The position numbers and the translations under genes are program-made. From contig CAZKRY010000002.1 of the NCBI GenBank assembly GCA_964555355.1, positions 310,001 through 374,000 on the forward strand: a stretch of DNA of 64,000 nucleotides, written 5' to 3'. Position 1 is the first letter of the stretch. Each line of letters starts with the position of its first letter. This DNA comes from CAIKBL01 sp964555355 (lineage in GTDB: Bacteria; Pseudomonadota; Gammaproteobacteria; Ga0077536). The notes beneath the pieces were generated by a model. It was not told the DNA's origin. It saw nothing but the letters and a program-made list of their open reading frames with translations, and ran no database searches. Positions 18,287-27,234 of this stretch are shown here, one piece after another.

Positions 18287-20365
18287 ATGCGTAAGACAAT
18301 TTTGGCGGCGCTCGTTTATCAGATGTTGAGCGGCGCCCCAACGTTTGCGGAAACCATCGTCGACGACCAAACGCTCGCCAATCAAACACAAGCCGAACAA
18401 TGGTTGGGCTACGGGCGCACGCATTATGAGCAGCGCTTCAGCCCACTCGATCAGATCAACGCGGATACGGTCGGCAAGCTGGGTATCGCGTGGACGCTTG
18501 ATCTTCCACAAGACCGCTCGTTGACCGGCACGCCGCTCGTGATCGATGGCGTCATGTACTTCAACGGCAGTTTCAATGTGCTGTATGCGGTGGACGCCCG
18601 AAGCGGTAAGCAATTATGGAAATACGATCCGGAAACCATCAAGCACGGTGGCGATCGCGCGGCCATCCTGTGGGACTGGAATCGCGGTATCGCGTTCTGG
18701 AAAGGTCGGCTCTTTGTCGCGACCGGCGACGGTCGTTTGAATGCCGTCGATGCCAAAACCGGCAAAGAGCTATGGACCGTGCAAACCTTCGATCCCAAAC
18801 TCCCGCTGTTCATCTCGGGCGCGCCGCGCGTGTTTCGCGACAAAGTCATCATCGGTAACGGCGGCACTGAATGGGGTGCGGCGCGCGGTTTTGTCACCGC
18901 CTATGACACGGAGACCGGCAAACAAGCGTGGCGTTTTTATACCGTCCCCGGCAATCCGGCCGATGGTTTCGAAGACGAAACGCAAGCAATGGCGGCCAAA
19001 ACCTGGACCGGCGAATGGTGGAAACACGGCGGCGGCGGCACCGTGTGGCACGGCATGACCTACGACCCTGATTTCAACCGAATCTATATCGGCACGGGTA
19101 ATGGCTCACCGTGGAACCAAAAAATGCGCAGCCCCGGCGGCGGCGATAATTTGTTTCTCTGTTCGGTGGTGGCGCTGGATGCGGATACCGGCAAATACGT
19201 TTGGCACTACCAAACAACGCCCGGCGAAAGCTGGGATTACAACTCCAATATGGACATCGTGTTGGCCGATCTAACGATTGAAGGCAAGCCGGTCAAAGCG
19301 CTGATGCATGCGCCAAAAAACGGCTTTTTCTACGTCATCGATCGCGCCACCGGCAAACTCATCTCGGCGAAACCTTTCGGCAAAGTCGACTGGGCAACCG
19401 GCATTGATATGGCGACCGGTCGACCCATCGAGCGCGCAGGCGCACGTTACGAAGATGGCGAAGAACTGGTCTGGCCGGGACCCTTCGGCACGCATAACTG
19501 GCCGGCCATGTCCTACAACCCCAACACCGGCCTGGTCTACATTCCAGCCATTGAGATGGCTGGAATGTTTAACGACAAATACACCAAGCCACAGGCCTGG
19601 CAGTCGCCTAACTTTAAGTTCGATCCGGGCGTCGATTTTCTACGCGAAGACGGCCCGGCCGATTGGGGTTCGGCAGCGTTACGGGCCTGGGACCCGGTTA
19701 ACCAGAAACTGGTATGGGAAGTTCCGCTGCCAGGCGTATGGAATGGTGGCACACTCACCACGCAAGGTAATTTGGTCTTTGAAGGTCGGGCGGATGGCAA
19801 ATTTGTGGCGTATCGCGCCGACAACGGTAAAGCGCTGTGGGAACAATCATTGGGGCTCGGGATCTCCGCGCCGCCAGTGACCTACGCGTTGGACGGTAAA
19901 CAATACGTAGCGCTTCTCGTCGGTTGGGGCGGCTCGATGACCGCGACCGGCGGCGCCATGGCTGCGCAACATGGATGGTCGTATCGCGCGCAAACTAGAC
20001 GCTTAGTGGTATTTGCGCTTGACGGCCACGTTACATTGCCACCGCCCACCCCGCCCGTGTTTGCCAAGCCGCTGACCGAACCGGAATTCGTCGTGTTCGA
20101 AGAACTGGCCGAACGCGGTAGCTTCGTGTGGAAAGAATCGTGCGGCATGTGCCACGGCCCCGCCGGCACGGCCGGTGGTTATGCACCGGATTTACGCGCC
20201 TCCCCCATCATGTTGAATGACAAATTGCTACACCAAATCGTGTTCGACGGCGCACGCAGTAGCTTAGGCATGCCGTATTTCAAAGACATCAGCAAAGAAG
20301 ATCTCGAAGCAGTGAAGCACTACATCCGGCGCGAAGCGCGGAAACAAGGGATAGCCAATCAGTGA
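18287..20365 (+). CDS. PQQ-dependent alcohol dehydrogenase with C-terminal cytochrome c (quinohaemoprotein)
   Basis: 692 residues: signal peptide (about 1-21), eight-bladed PQQ propeller, then a cytochrome c domain with CGMCH near residue 618. The fold markers NRGIAFW, GGTEWGAARGFVTAYD and the catalytic Asp317 (ESWDYN) match methanol/ethanol-type PQQ dehydrogenases. Two features stand out. The vicinal Cys-Cys pair that normally sits just before the NRG motif is Ile127-Leu128. Residue 319 is Asn and not the extra Asp of lanthanide-dependent enzymes, which favours calcium. It starts 4 bp after the Rieske gene. Periplasmic; its haem would be fitted by Ccm. Confidence 0.92.
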   Translation: MRKTILAALVYQMLSGAPTFAETIVDDQTLANQTQAEQWLGYGRTHYEQRFSPLDQINADTVGKLGIAWTLDLPQDRSLTGTPLVIDGVMYFNGSFNVLYAVDARSGKQLWKYDPETIKHGGDRAAILWDWNRGIAFWKGRLFVATGDGRLNAVDAKTGKELWTVQTFDPKLPLFISGAPRVFRDKVIIGNGGTEWGAARGFVTAYDTETGKQAWRFYTVPGNPADGFEDETQAMAAKTWTGEWWKHGGGGTVWHGMTYDPDFNRIYIGTGNGSPWNQKMRSPGGGDNLFLCSVVALDADTGKYVWHYQTTPGESWDYNSNMDIVLADLTIEGKPVKALMHAPKNGFFYVIDRATGKLISAKPFGKVDWATGIDMATGRPIERAGARYEDGEELVWPGPFGTHNWPAMSYNPNTGLVYIPAIEMAGMFNDKYTKPQAWQSPNFKFDPGVDFLREDGPADWGSAALRAWDPVNQKLVWEVPLPGVWNGGTLTTQGNLVFEGRADGKFVAYRADNGKALWEQSLGLGISAPPVTYALDGKQYVALLVGWGGSMTATGGAMAAQHGWSYRAQTRRLVVFALDGHVTLPPPTPPVFAKPLTEPEFVVFEELAERGSFVWKESCGMCHGPAGTAGGYAPDLRASPIMLNDKLLHQIVFDGARSSLGMPYFKDISKEDLEAVKHYIRREARKQGIANQ

Positions 20366-20372
20366 ACGCGTC

Positions 20373-20909
20373 TTGAGTAACTTTCGCCGCCGCCTCCAAG
20401 CGCGCTTACCTCAGCCCGGGGATATTCAAAACAATCGATGGCTGAGCTGGTTTAGTCATCGGTTGCACGATCCAAACCTTTGGCACTTTGGTCGCCGCTC
20501 GGTATCGCGCGCCGCTGGCATTGGCATGTGCGTCGCTTTTTTTCCGATCCCGATTCACATGCTGATCGTGACCCCGCTCGCGATTTTTTTTGGCATCAAC
20601 CTGCCGGTACTCATCGCCACCGTATGGGTGACAAATCCGATTACCTGGGTGCCGATCTTTTATTTTGCGTATCGCGTCGGCGTGTGGTTCATGGGCGGTA
20701 CCGCGGAGACGGTCGACGCGTTGAACCTGAGTGCCGATTGGAGCAGCCTGGAGCACGCGTTTGCGGAGATCTGGCAACCATTGTGTTTGGGCTCGGCAAT
20801 CTGCGGCATCGTCGCTGGCACTGTCTCGTATCTATTAGTAGAGGCCTTATGGCGCTACCACGTCCATAAACGTTGGCGCGAACGCGAGATGGCGCGGGGG
20901 CGGAGCTAA
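20373..20909 (+). CDS. DUF2062-family membrane protein
   Basis: 178 residues from a TTG start, 7 bp after the PQQ dehydrogenase stop. It has the DUF2062 pattern: SRAAGIGMCVAFFPIPIHMLI, then VLIATVWVTNPITWVPIFYFAYRVG, and a last membrane helix (GSAICGIVAGTVSYLLVEAL). The family is widespread in proteobacteria and has no established function. The close spacing suggests it is read through from the Rieske/PQQ operon. Confidence 0.85.
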   Translation: MSNFRRRLQARLPQPGDIQNNRWLSWFSHRLHDPNLWHFGRRSVSRAAGIGMCVAFFPIPIHMLIVTPLAIFFGINLPVLIATVWVTNPITWVPIFYFAYRVGVWFMGGTAETVDALNLSADWSSLEHAFAEIWQPLCLGSAICGIVAGTVSYLLVEALWRYHVHKRWREREMARGRS

Positions 20910-20985
20910 CGCGTCTAGCGCCCTTGTTTTGACAGGGTCGCGGCTATACTAAGCTCAACTGTGTTTGCACTCTAAAGGAGACGTC

Positions 20986-21606
20986 ATGGCCATTCGCACC
21001 CCCTCCCTGCGCCCCGGCAAGTCCGCCAAGCCCTCAGCCACTGCGCCCAAGCGGACCAACCGTACTATCAAGCGCATCGACGTCAGCCCGGAAAAAATGG
21101 AACGCGAGCGGGTCGGGCGCTACAAGGCGCTACGGTCTTCCGCCAAGGCGTTCATCGATACCAAACTGCCCAACGGTAAACGCGACATCCTGACGGTTAT
21201 CGGTCGGGGCGTCATCGAAGATGCCGATCTGGCACCCCCCATCAAGGACAACCGCGATTTCAATGTCGCCTACATCCGCGCCAAGCACGGCTGTGGCGCT
21301 ACGCTGCACATTCATGAAACCAACGAAGTTTTCATCCCGATGAAAGGCCAGTGGGGAATCTTTTGGCAAAACCGGGATGGCAGCCGTCACGAAGTCGTGC
21401 TTGACCCGTACGATACCGTGTCCGTTCCAATCGGCGTGTCGCGTGGATTCCGCTATTTGGGTAGAGGCGAAGGCCTGATGATGGCGATCGTCGGCGGAAC
21501 CGATCCGGGCCGCGTGCATTGGCCCAAAGAAACCGTCCTTGAGGCCCAAAAACACGGCTTGGTGTTACGCAACGGCGACCTGGTCGAGCTCGCGGCCACG
21601 CGCTGA
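20986..21606 (+). CDS. Cupin-fold protein
   Basis: 206 residues from the ATG at 20986, which has a good ribosome site (AAAGGAG, 8 nt upstream); an ATG at 20965 in the same frame lies before that site and is rejected. The N-terminal 45 residues are basic and Pro/Ser-rich. The core is a cupin barrel (GATLHIHETNEVFIPMKGQWGIFW, then DPYDTVSVPIGVSRGFRYLG) with His-x-His and Glu available as metal ligands. The exact reaction is unknown. It probably has its own promoter in the 76-bp gap upstream. Confidence 0.78.
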   Translation: MAIRTPSLRPGKSAKPSATAPKRTNRTIKRIDVSPEKMERERVGRYKALRSSAKAFIDTKLPNGKRDILTVIGRGVIEDADLAPPIKDNRDFNVAYIRAKHGCGATLHIHETNEVFIPMKGQWGIFWQNRDGSRHEVVLDPYDTVSVPIGVSRGFRYLGRGEGLMMAIVGGTDPGRVHWPKETVLEAQKHGLVLRNGDLVELAATR

Positions 21607-21654
21607 ATTTGGCCGCAATAAGGCGGATGCGACACGTGGGTAAAACCGCACAAT

Positions 21655-21685
21655 AGCCTCCCACGCAAATTTTGCGCCGGAGGCT
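21655..21685 (+). promoter_or_regulatory. Hairpin that masks the ada ribosome binding site
   Basis: Just before the ada start, AGCCTCC (21655-21661) can pair with GGAGGCT (21679-21685), and inside it CGCAA pairs with TTGCG (21664-21668 with 21672-21676). The 3' arm is the Shine-Dalgarno sequence of ada, 3 nt before the ATG. The pairing is seen in the sequence; a role in limiting translation or as an Ada-bound DNA site is inference. Confidence 0.5.
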
Positions 21686-21688
21686 CTC

Positions 21689-22777
21689 ATGCAAATGCTT
21701 CAACGCTCGATTCCATCCACCGTTACAACTGACGACGCGCGCTGGCAGGCCGTCGTGACGCGTGATCGCGCGGCCGATAATCAATTTGTCTATTCGGTAC
21801 GAACCACCGGCGTGTTCTGCCGCCCCTCTTGCCCGGCGCGGCTCGCGCGCCGCGAGAACGTGCGGTTTCACCTCACCTGCGCCGACGCCGAAACCGCGGG
21901 CTTTCGCGCGTGCAAGCGATGTAGGCCCAAAGAAGTATCGAGCCGCGAAGAACATCTCGCACGGATTGCACAGGCCTGCCGCGCGCTCGACAACGCGGAA
22001 CGTGTCCCACCGCTCGCCGAACTCGCGGCGACCGCGGGCTTAAGCCGCTTCCATTTTCATCGCTTATTCAAAGAAGTGACGGGCGTGACGCCCAAAGCCT
22101 ACGCGCTTGCAACGCGCGCGCAGCGTTTGCGCGAAAATTTACCGCGCAGCGCGACCGTCACCACCGCACTTTTTGATAGTGGCTATCAATCGAGTAGTCG
22201 CTTCTATCGCGAAGCGCCGAGCGCGTTGGGCATGCAACCGACGGCATTTCGGCAACGCGGCAAAAATCTCACGATTCATTTCGCGTTTGGTAAAACATCG
22301 CTGGGCAATGTGCTGGTTGCGGCAACCGAGGTCGGTATCTGCGCGATTTTATTCGGCGATGAACGGCAGGCACTCGAGGGGGAGCTTCAACAACGCTTCA
22401 GTCAAGCCACGTTGATACCGGCTCCGCACGCGTTTGCCGCGCGCGTCAATGAAGTCATTGCATTGATCGAGCACCCGACCGACGCGCATCGCCTGCCGCT
22501 CGACATTCGTGGTACCGCATTTCAGCAGCAGGTTTGGCAAGCCTTGCGCAAGGTTCCGGCGGGTAGCACGGTCAGTTATGGTGAACTTGCCGCGCGGATC
22601 GATTCGCCCAAAGCGGTACGCGCGGTGGCGCGCGCTTGCGCGATGAATCCGCTGGCGGTCGCCGTGCCCTGTCATCGCGTGGTCCATGCCAACGGTGACA
22701 CCGCCGGCTACCGCTGGGGGAACGCGCGAAAACGCGCTCTTCTCGCGCGCGAGCAACACGGCGCGCCCAAACCTTGA
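21689..22777 (+). CDS. ada: Bifunctional regulator/DNA methyltransferase Ada
   Basis: 362 residues, the full Ada layout. The N-terminal zinc domain has C44, C48, C75 and C78, with the same spacing as Cys38/42/69/72 of E. coli Ada; the first accepts methyl groups from phosphotriesters and switches Ada into an activator. An AraC-type helix-turn-helix follows (about 100-190), then an O6-alkylguanine transferase domain with the acceptor C328 in PCHRV. A GGAGG site precedes the ATG and lies in a hairpin. The next gene, a 2OG oxygenase, overlaps by 4 bp, so both probably belong to one alkylation response. Confidence 0.96.
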   Translation: MQMLQRSIPSTVTTDDARWQAVVTRDRAADNQFVYSVRTTGVFCRPSCPARLARRENVRFHLTCADAETAGFRACKRCRPKEVSSREEHLARIAQACRALDNAERVPPLAELAATAGLSRFHFHRLFKEVTGVTPKAYALATRAQRLRENLPRSATVTTALFDSGYQSSSRFYREAPSALGMQPTAFRQRGKNLTIHFAFGKTSLGNVLVAATEVGICAILFGDERQALEGELQQRFSQATLIPAPHAFAARVNEVIALIEHPTDAHRLPLDIRGTAFQQQVWQALRKVPAGSTVSYGELAARIDSPKAVRAVARACAMNPLAVAVPCHRVVHANGDTAGYRWGNARKRALLAREQHGAPKP

Positions 22778-23508
22778 ATGCTGCCGTTCTTGACGCGGCA
22801 CCCGAGTTCGCCGCAAGGGTTGCCGCGTTTGACTGGCCGGCGCAGGAAGCGTGCATCGCGACGCAAGGCTGGAGCGTATTAAGCGGGTTGCTGTCGCCTA
22901 CTGAATGTCGCGCGCTGGCCGGACTCTACTCGGTTGACGCGCACTTTCGTAGCCGCGTGGTGATGGCGCAGCACAACTTTGGGCGCGGCGAGTATCGGTA
23001 CTTCGCCTATCCGCTGCCTATATCGATCGCCGCTTTACGCGAGGCGCTCTATGCGCGCCTCGCACCACTCGCCTCTCATTGGAATTCCAACGGGCAAACG
23101 GACGTTGGCTTTCCCGCAACGCACGCGGAATATCGCGCGCGCTGTCACACGGCGGGCCAAACCCGCCCGACCCCGTTACTCCTGCGCTATATCGCGGGCG
23201 ATTACAATTGCTTGCACCAAGATTTATACGGGGAAGAAATCTTCCCATTGCAGGTCGCCATCTTGTTATCGCAACCGGGGCAAGATTTCACCGGCGGAGA
23301 ATTCGTTTTAACGGAACAACGCCCGCGCATGCAGTCGCGTGCGCAAGTCGTACCGTGGCGTCAGGGTGATGCGCTAATTTTCGCGGTCAGTCAACGCCCG
23401 GTACAGGGCACGCGCGGGACCTATCGTGTCAATCTTCGGCACGGCGTCAGCACGGTGCTAAGCGGCAAACGTTACGTCGCGGGGATTATTTTTCATGATG
23501 CGCGCTGA
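22774..23508 (+). CDS. 2OG-Fe(II) oxygenase coupled to ada (DNA-damage oxygenase family)
   Basis: 244 residues from a TTG that overlaps the ada stop by 4 bp. The iron ligands are visible: His148 and Asp150 (LHQDLYG) and a distal His in LRHGVS, followed by the Arg expected to bind 2-oxoglutarate. The RSRVVMAQHNFGRGEYRYF and LPLQVAILLSQPGQDFTGGEF-type segments resemble the family annotated as oxygenase acting on damaged DNA (PF09859), which is often next to ada. Role inferred: oxidative removal of alkyl lesions, analogous to AlkB. Confidence 0.85.
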   Translation: MNAAVLDAAPEFAARVAAFDWPAQEACIATQGWSVLSGLLSPTECRALAGLYSVDAHFRSRVVMAQHNFGRGEYRYFAYPLPISIAALREALYARLAPLASHWNSNGQTDVGFPATHAEYRARCHTAGQTRPTPLLLRYIAGDYNCLHQDLYGEEIFPLQVAILLSQPGQDFTGGEFVLTEQRPRMQSRAQVVPWRQGDALIFAVSQRPVQGTRGTYRVNLRHGVSTVLSGKRYVAGIIFHDAR

Positions 23509-23560
23509 GATGCATGCGTTCTTCTAGCGGCTCACGCTGACCTCGGGTAGGCTTACCGCC

Positions 23561-24052
23561 ATGAGCCCGTTCACCGCGCTTGCCCCTCACGAACTCCAAT
23601 TTAACGTCGAGCGATTGCTCGCGCGGTACGCGCAGTGCATTGATCGCGATGAGCTGGAAGCGTGGCCGGATTTTTTCACGGAACAATGTCTTTATCAGGT
23701 TATCGCCTGGGAAAATGCATTGCGCGGGCTCCCGGTATCGGCATTTTTGTGCGACTCGCGCGCGATGCTGACGGACCGCGTGGTATCGCTGCGGCATGCC
23801 AACATTTATGAGAAGCACCGTTATCGTCACCTGATCAGCGCGGTGATGATCGAAAACGTCGGCGAAACGGCGGTGGAGGCGCGCAGTCACTATGCCGTCT
23901 ACCGCACTGGCACCGACGGTGCGACGAAATTATTTCAAACGGGCGAGTATGCCGACCGCATTGTGTTAGATGGCGACGCGTGGCGCTTTCAACGCAAGAT
24001 CGTAACCTTCGACACCGCGCGTATCGATAGCTTATTGGTCACGCCAATTTAG
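23561..24052 (+). CDS. Aromatic-ring-hydroxylating dioxygenase beta subunit
   Basis: 163 residues with the small-subunit fold of ring-hydroxylating dioxygenases (ERLLARYAQCIDRDELEAWPDFFTEQCLYQVI at the N-terminus, a typical pattern; RIVLDGDAWRFQRKIVTFDT at the C-terminus). Such subunits are structural, forming the alpha3beta3 hexamer. The alpha subunit gene follows 46 bp downstream. No ferredoxin or reductase gene is nearby. Confidence 0.9.
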   Translation: MSPFTALAPHELQFNVERLLARYAQCIDRDELEAWPDFFTEQCLYQVIAWENALRGLPVSAFLCDSRAMLTDRVVSLRHANIYEKHRYRHLISAVMIENVGETAVEARSHYAVYRTGTDGATKLFQTGEYADRIVLDGDAWRFQRKIVTFDTARIDSLLVTPI

Positions 24053-24098
24053 CCGCCTGCTTAACAATTAAGTCCACCGTTCGGCACGGAGAATCGCG

Positions 24099-25358
24099 AT
24101 GAACCAATCTACCACCGCCGCACTCGAAGCCCCTTTCTGGCCGACGACCGAGGAAGGTTTTGCCGTGCCTTATGCGCTGTTCACGGAGCCCGGATATTAC
24201 GAGCTGGAACAAACGCGGATTTTCCAAGGCGAACATTGGAGCTTTGTTGCCTTGGAAGCCGAACTTCCGAATGCGGGTGACTATAAATCCACCTTCATCG
24301 GCGATACGCCGGTAGTCGTGACGCGCGATGAGCACGGCGCGATCAATGTGCTAGAGAACCGCTGCGCGCATCGCGGCGCGTTGGTATGTCGAGAGCCGCG
24401 CGGCAACACGCCTCGCTTGACCTGCGTCTACCACCAATGGGCGTATACGCTACGCGGTGAACTCCGCGGTGTGCCGCTGCGCGGCGGCGTCAATGGCAAC
24501 GGTGGCATGCCGAGTGGCTTTGAACTCAAGGCACATAATTTGAAAGCGCTGCGGGTCGAGACCCTACACGGCCTCATCTTCGCGAGCTTCTCGCCGCGGA
24601 CTCCGCCGTTGCGCGACTACTTGGGGCCCATGATCGTGGACTCGATCGCGCGCATTTGTCACCGACCGTTGCGGGTGTTAGGCGATCAACGACAATTCAT
24701 GCACGGCAATTGGAAACTCTATGCCGAGAACACGCGCGACCCGTATCACGCGAGTTTATTGCACTTGTTCCACAATACGTTTGGCTTATATCGCTCGACT
24801 CAGCAGGGCGCTTGTCTCATGGATGAACATCATCGGCATTGCATGCTGTATGCAAAAGCCGCGACCTCGGACGCGAATGTTGATCGCGAAGTCTACAAAG
24901 ACGTGCGCAGTTTCGCCGCCAACTTTACGTTACAAGATATGAGTCTGTTGGCCGGCAGACCGGAATTCGATGACGGCATTACGCTCGTGATATTGTCGGC
25001 GTTTCCGAATCTTGTCTTGCAGCAGATCGCAAACACGCTCGCGGTGCGTCAAATCAATACTTATGGGCCGCATCAAATGGAATTGGTGTGGACGCATTTC
25101 GGTTATGCCGACGATGATGACACGATGCAGCGTATACGGCTGAAGCAAGCAAACCTGATCGGGCCGGCCGGTCTTATCTCGATGGAAGACGGCGAAGCCG
25201 TCGAAATCGTGCAAAAAGCGGTGAACCGCGCCCAAAGCGAAGCGTCTTATATCGCGATGGGCGGCGGACGCGCCGAAGACGCCGCGCATTTAGTGACCGA
25301 GTCCGCGATCATCGGCTTTTGGGAAACCTACCGGCGCGCCATGGGTTGGGCAGCATGA
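24099..25358 (+). CDS. Aromatic-ring-hydroxylating dioxygenase alpha subunit
   Basis: 419 residues with a Rieske centre (C89, H91, C109, H112) and a catalytic domain with NWKLYAENTRDPYHASLLHLFH, giving the two His and the bridging Asp for mononuclear iron. The overall pattern is closest to the anthranilate/salicylate-type large subunits, but the substrate is not certain. The beta gene is directly upstream and a secreted-protein gene overlaps the stop by 4 bp. This is the second Rieske oxygenase in the window and is clearly different from the one at 17041. Confidence 0.92.
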   Translation: MNQSTTAALEAPFWPTTEEGFAVPYALFTEPGYYELEQTRIFQGEHWSFVALEAELPNAGDYKSTFIGDTPVVVTRDEHGAINVLENRCAHRGALVCREPRGNTPRLTCVYHQWAYTLRGELRGVPLRGGVNGNGGMPSGFELKAHNLKALRVETLHGLIFASFSPRTPPLRDYLGPMIVDSIARICHRPLRVLGDQRQFMHGNWKLYAENTRDPYHASLLHLFHNTFGLYRSTQQGACLMDEHHRHCMLYAKAATSDANVDREVYKDVRSFAANFTLQDMSLLAGRPEFDDGITLVILSAFPNLVLQQIANTLAVRQINTYGPHQMELVWTHFGYADDDDTMQRIRLKQANLIGPAGLISMEDGEAVEIVQKAVNRAQSEASYIAMGGGRAEDAAHLVTESAIIGFWETYRRAMGWAA

Positions 25359-26083
25359 GCTATTGCAGAGAATTCATGTTCAGCGCGTTGCTCGCGGCAT
25401 GTGTGTCGGCCGAAGCACAACAAGCGGTGCGACCAACGCCCGTCGTCGGCTACCGCATGAGTTACAGCGGCCACATCATGGGCGTCACGTGCGAGGATTG
25501 GAAACTGACCGAAATCAAGCCTGACGGCTCACTCGTCTCGCAATGCGGAAATTACATGATGGAAACGGCGTCATCCGAAAACGACTTCAATCCAATCCGC
25601 TTAAGCACGTTGCACGGCGTGAAGCTGATCGAATTTACCCCTTACGCCCCGAGCATTAAATTTCCGCTCGCGGTCGGTAACACCTGGCAATCGAAATATC
25701 GCTATTACTCAACGGAATTCGGCGAGCCGATCGATACCAGCGGCAGTTGCAATGTTGCGGGCTACGAATCGGTGCGCGTCGCGGCGGGTGAATTTCAGGC
25801 TTTTCGCATTGAATGTGTTGACGAGGTGGCGGCCGGCAGTCGCAAATTCAAAACCAACACCACTCGTTGGTATGCTCCGGAAGCCGCCGGCTTTGTCAAA
25901 CTCGATAACCGGGAAGACCCCGGTCGCTGGAATTTTGAGCTAACAAGCTATGGTATGGGTGATGCGGTGACGACGCCGTCCGCGCCGGCAGCCGCGTCGA
26001 GTGCACCCGATGGTGGGACGGTTGAACTCGAAGCACCAAACTTGGATGAAATGGCGCCGATCCTAGATCCGGAATCTTATTGA
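25355..26083 (+). CDS. Exported protein of unknown function downstream of a dioxygenase
   Basis: 242 residues from the ATG that overlaps the dioxygenase alpha stop by 4 bp; the longer frame lies inside the dioxygenase gene. A signal peptide (about 1-21, ending SAEAQ) suggests export. The mature part is beta-rich, with a cysteine pair pattern (VTCEDWKL, SLVSQCGN, GSCNVAGYE, RIECVDEV) and an acidic, Ala/Ser-rich C-terminal tail. No family recognised beyond a general resemblance to periplasmic hypothetical proteins. Confidence 0.78.
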   Translation: MSYCREFMFSALLAACVSAEAQQAVRPTPVVGYRMSYSGHIMGVTCEDWKLTEIKPDGSLVSQCGNYMMETASSENDFNPIRLSTLHGVKLIEFTPYAPSIKFPLAVGNTWQSKYRYYSTEFGEPIDTSGSCNVAGYESVRVAAGEFQAFRIECVDEVAAGSRKFKTNTTRWYAPEAAGFVKLDNREDPGRWNFELTSYGMGDAVTTPSAPAAASSAPDGGTVELEAPNLDEMAPILDPESY

Positions 26084-26103
26084 AGCGCGCAGCGCGCTCA
26101 AGC

Positions 26104-26478
26104 CTATCCCAATAACCACCACGCCGCGGCTGCGGCAGCCGCGACTAACGCGACGATCATCCACAGCGTGCCGCGTTGTCCGGATTCCGGTGCGGTTTCG
26201 CTCGCAACAGATTCGGTCGGTGCGGGCGTGATAGGAGTCGGAGTTTCATTGGTTACCGCCGGACCCATGTCGAAATCGAGGTCAGGATCATCTGCCGAAG
26301 GTGTGCGCGGAAACGCCGCCGTGTCACCCAAATCGACATTTTCGGCGGCGGTTTCGACCGAAGTCGCATCACCAAACACGTCAAAGTCGACGGTATTGCC
26401 CTTTCCCACTGCGGCATCCTCATCCGCGGTTCCGCTGATATCGAAAAAGTTATCGGACTTAGTCACGGCTGCAGGCAC
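26104..26478 (-). CDS. Acidic tail-anchored membrane protein, unknown function
   Basis: 124 residues; about 95 are acidic and Thr/Pro/Ala-rich and probably disordered, followed by one C-terminal membrane helix (TLWMIVALVAAAAAAAWWLL), so the protein looks tail-anchored. GTG at 26478 is assumed as start, with GTG 26466 as an alternative. There is no recognisable domain. It converges on the exported protein gene at 26083. Confidence 0.6.
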   Translation of the reverse strand: MPAAVTKSDNFFDISGTADEDAAVGKGNTVDFDVFGDATSVETAAENVDLGDTAAFPRTPSADDPDLDFDMGPAVTNETPTPITPAPTESVASETAPESGQRGTLWMIVALVAAAAAAAWWLLG

Positions 26479-26553
26479 CTCGTTGTGTCTTGGCCAATTA
26501 TGACGGCAATGCGGCGTGACACAAGCATCGGATGGTCACTATCGGAGTATCGC

Positions 26554-27234
26554 TCATGGACCAAGAAGTCTATCGTGCAGCCACCACAGCGCGGGATAGG
26601 CCGCGAGCCATATCCATAAAAACCGATTAAGCCCGAGCAAGCACGCATTCGAGAAATGAAACGCGGCAGCGATCCCAAGCGCGACGATGAGTGTCGTCTT
26701 GGTCAAAAACGCGAGCGGCAGCGCTAACTCGAATCCGATCACGCCCCAACTGACGAATCGCAGCAGCCGCGGATGCGCCGCCCATTGCCGAAAATGCTCG
26801 CTTGCCGGGTAAGCGGAAAAAGACAAAACCTCTTGCAACGCACGACCGCTTCGCCAAGCGGGATTAACCAGTTTGACCCATCCCGATACCGCATAGGAAA
26901 GGATGAGCTGCGCAGCCAAATAGCCGAGCGCGAGTTCCTGCCAATACCGCGTCGGTGCAACACGCGCCGCCGCTGCGCATAACAACACCAGTAACGTCAT
27001 CCGATCGCTGCCGCCGTTATAGGGTCCGTCAAAACGCACCAGCAGCGCGACGCTTGTCAGCACTAATCCCACGGCGGGCCACGGCGGCGCCACGCCGCCG
27101 GCGAGCGCCCCCGCAAGGATCAGCCGAAGCGCGAACAGCGCGCTTTTTTCCGATCTGAAATGTTCGAAGGTTGCTTGCGCAATGGCGAGGCCGGCACCGC
27201 ACTCGGTGAGTCGCAAGGCCGTTTCAAATATCAT
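26554..27234 (-). CDS. HTTM/DoxX-like integral membrane protein
   Basis: 226 residues with about six membrane helices. Segments such as ILSYAVSGWVKLVNPAWRSGRALQEVL and FVSWGVIGFELALPLAFLT resemble the membrane domain shared with vitamin K-dependent carboxylase-like HTTM proteins. The start overlaps the stop of the small upstream gene by 4 bp, so they form a pair. The catalytic role of bacterial HTTM proteins is not established. Confidence 0.75.
   Translation of the reverse strand: MIFETALRLTECGAGLAIAQATFEHFRSEKSALFALRLILAGALAGGVAPPWPAVGLVLTSVALLVRFDGPYNGGSDRMTLLVLLCAAAARVAPTRYWQELALGYLAAQLILSYAVSGWVKLVNPAWRSGRALQEVLSFSAYPASEHFRQWAAHPRLLRFVSWGVIGFELALPLAFLTKTTLIVALGIAAAFHFSNACLLGLNRFLWIWLAAYPALWWLHDRLLGP

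Noticed and set aside
20929..20950. TTGACA and TATACT upstream of the cupin gene as a sigma-70 promoter
   Set aside because: The hexamers look good, but only 10 bp separate them; a functional spacing is about 17 bp, so they cannot form one promoter.
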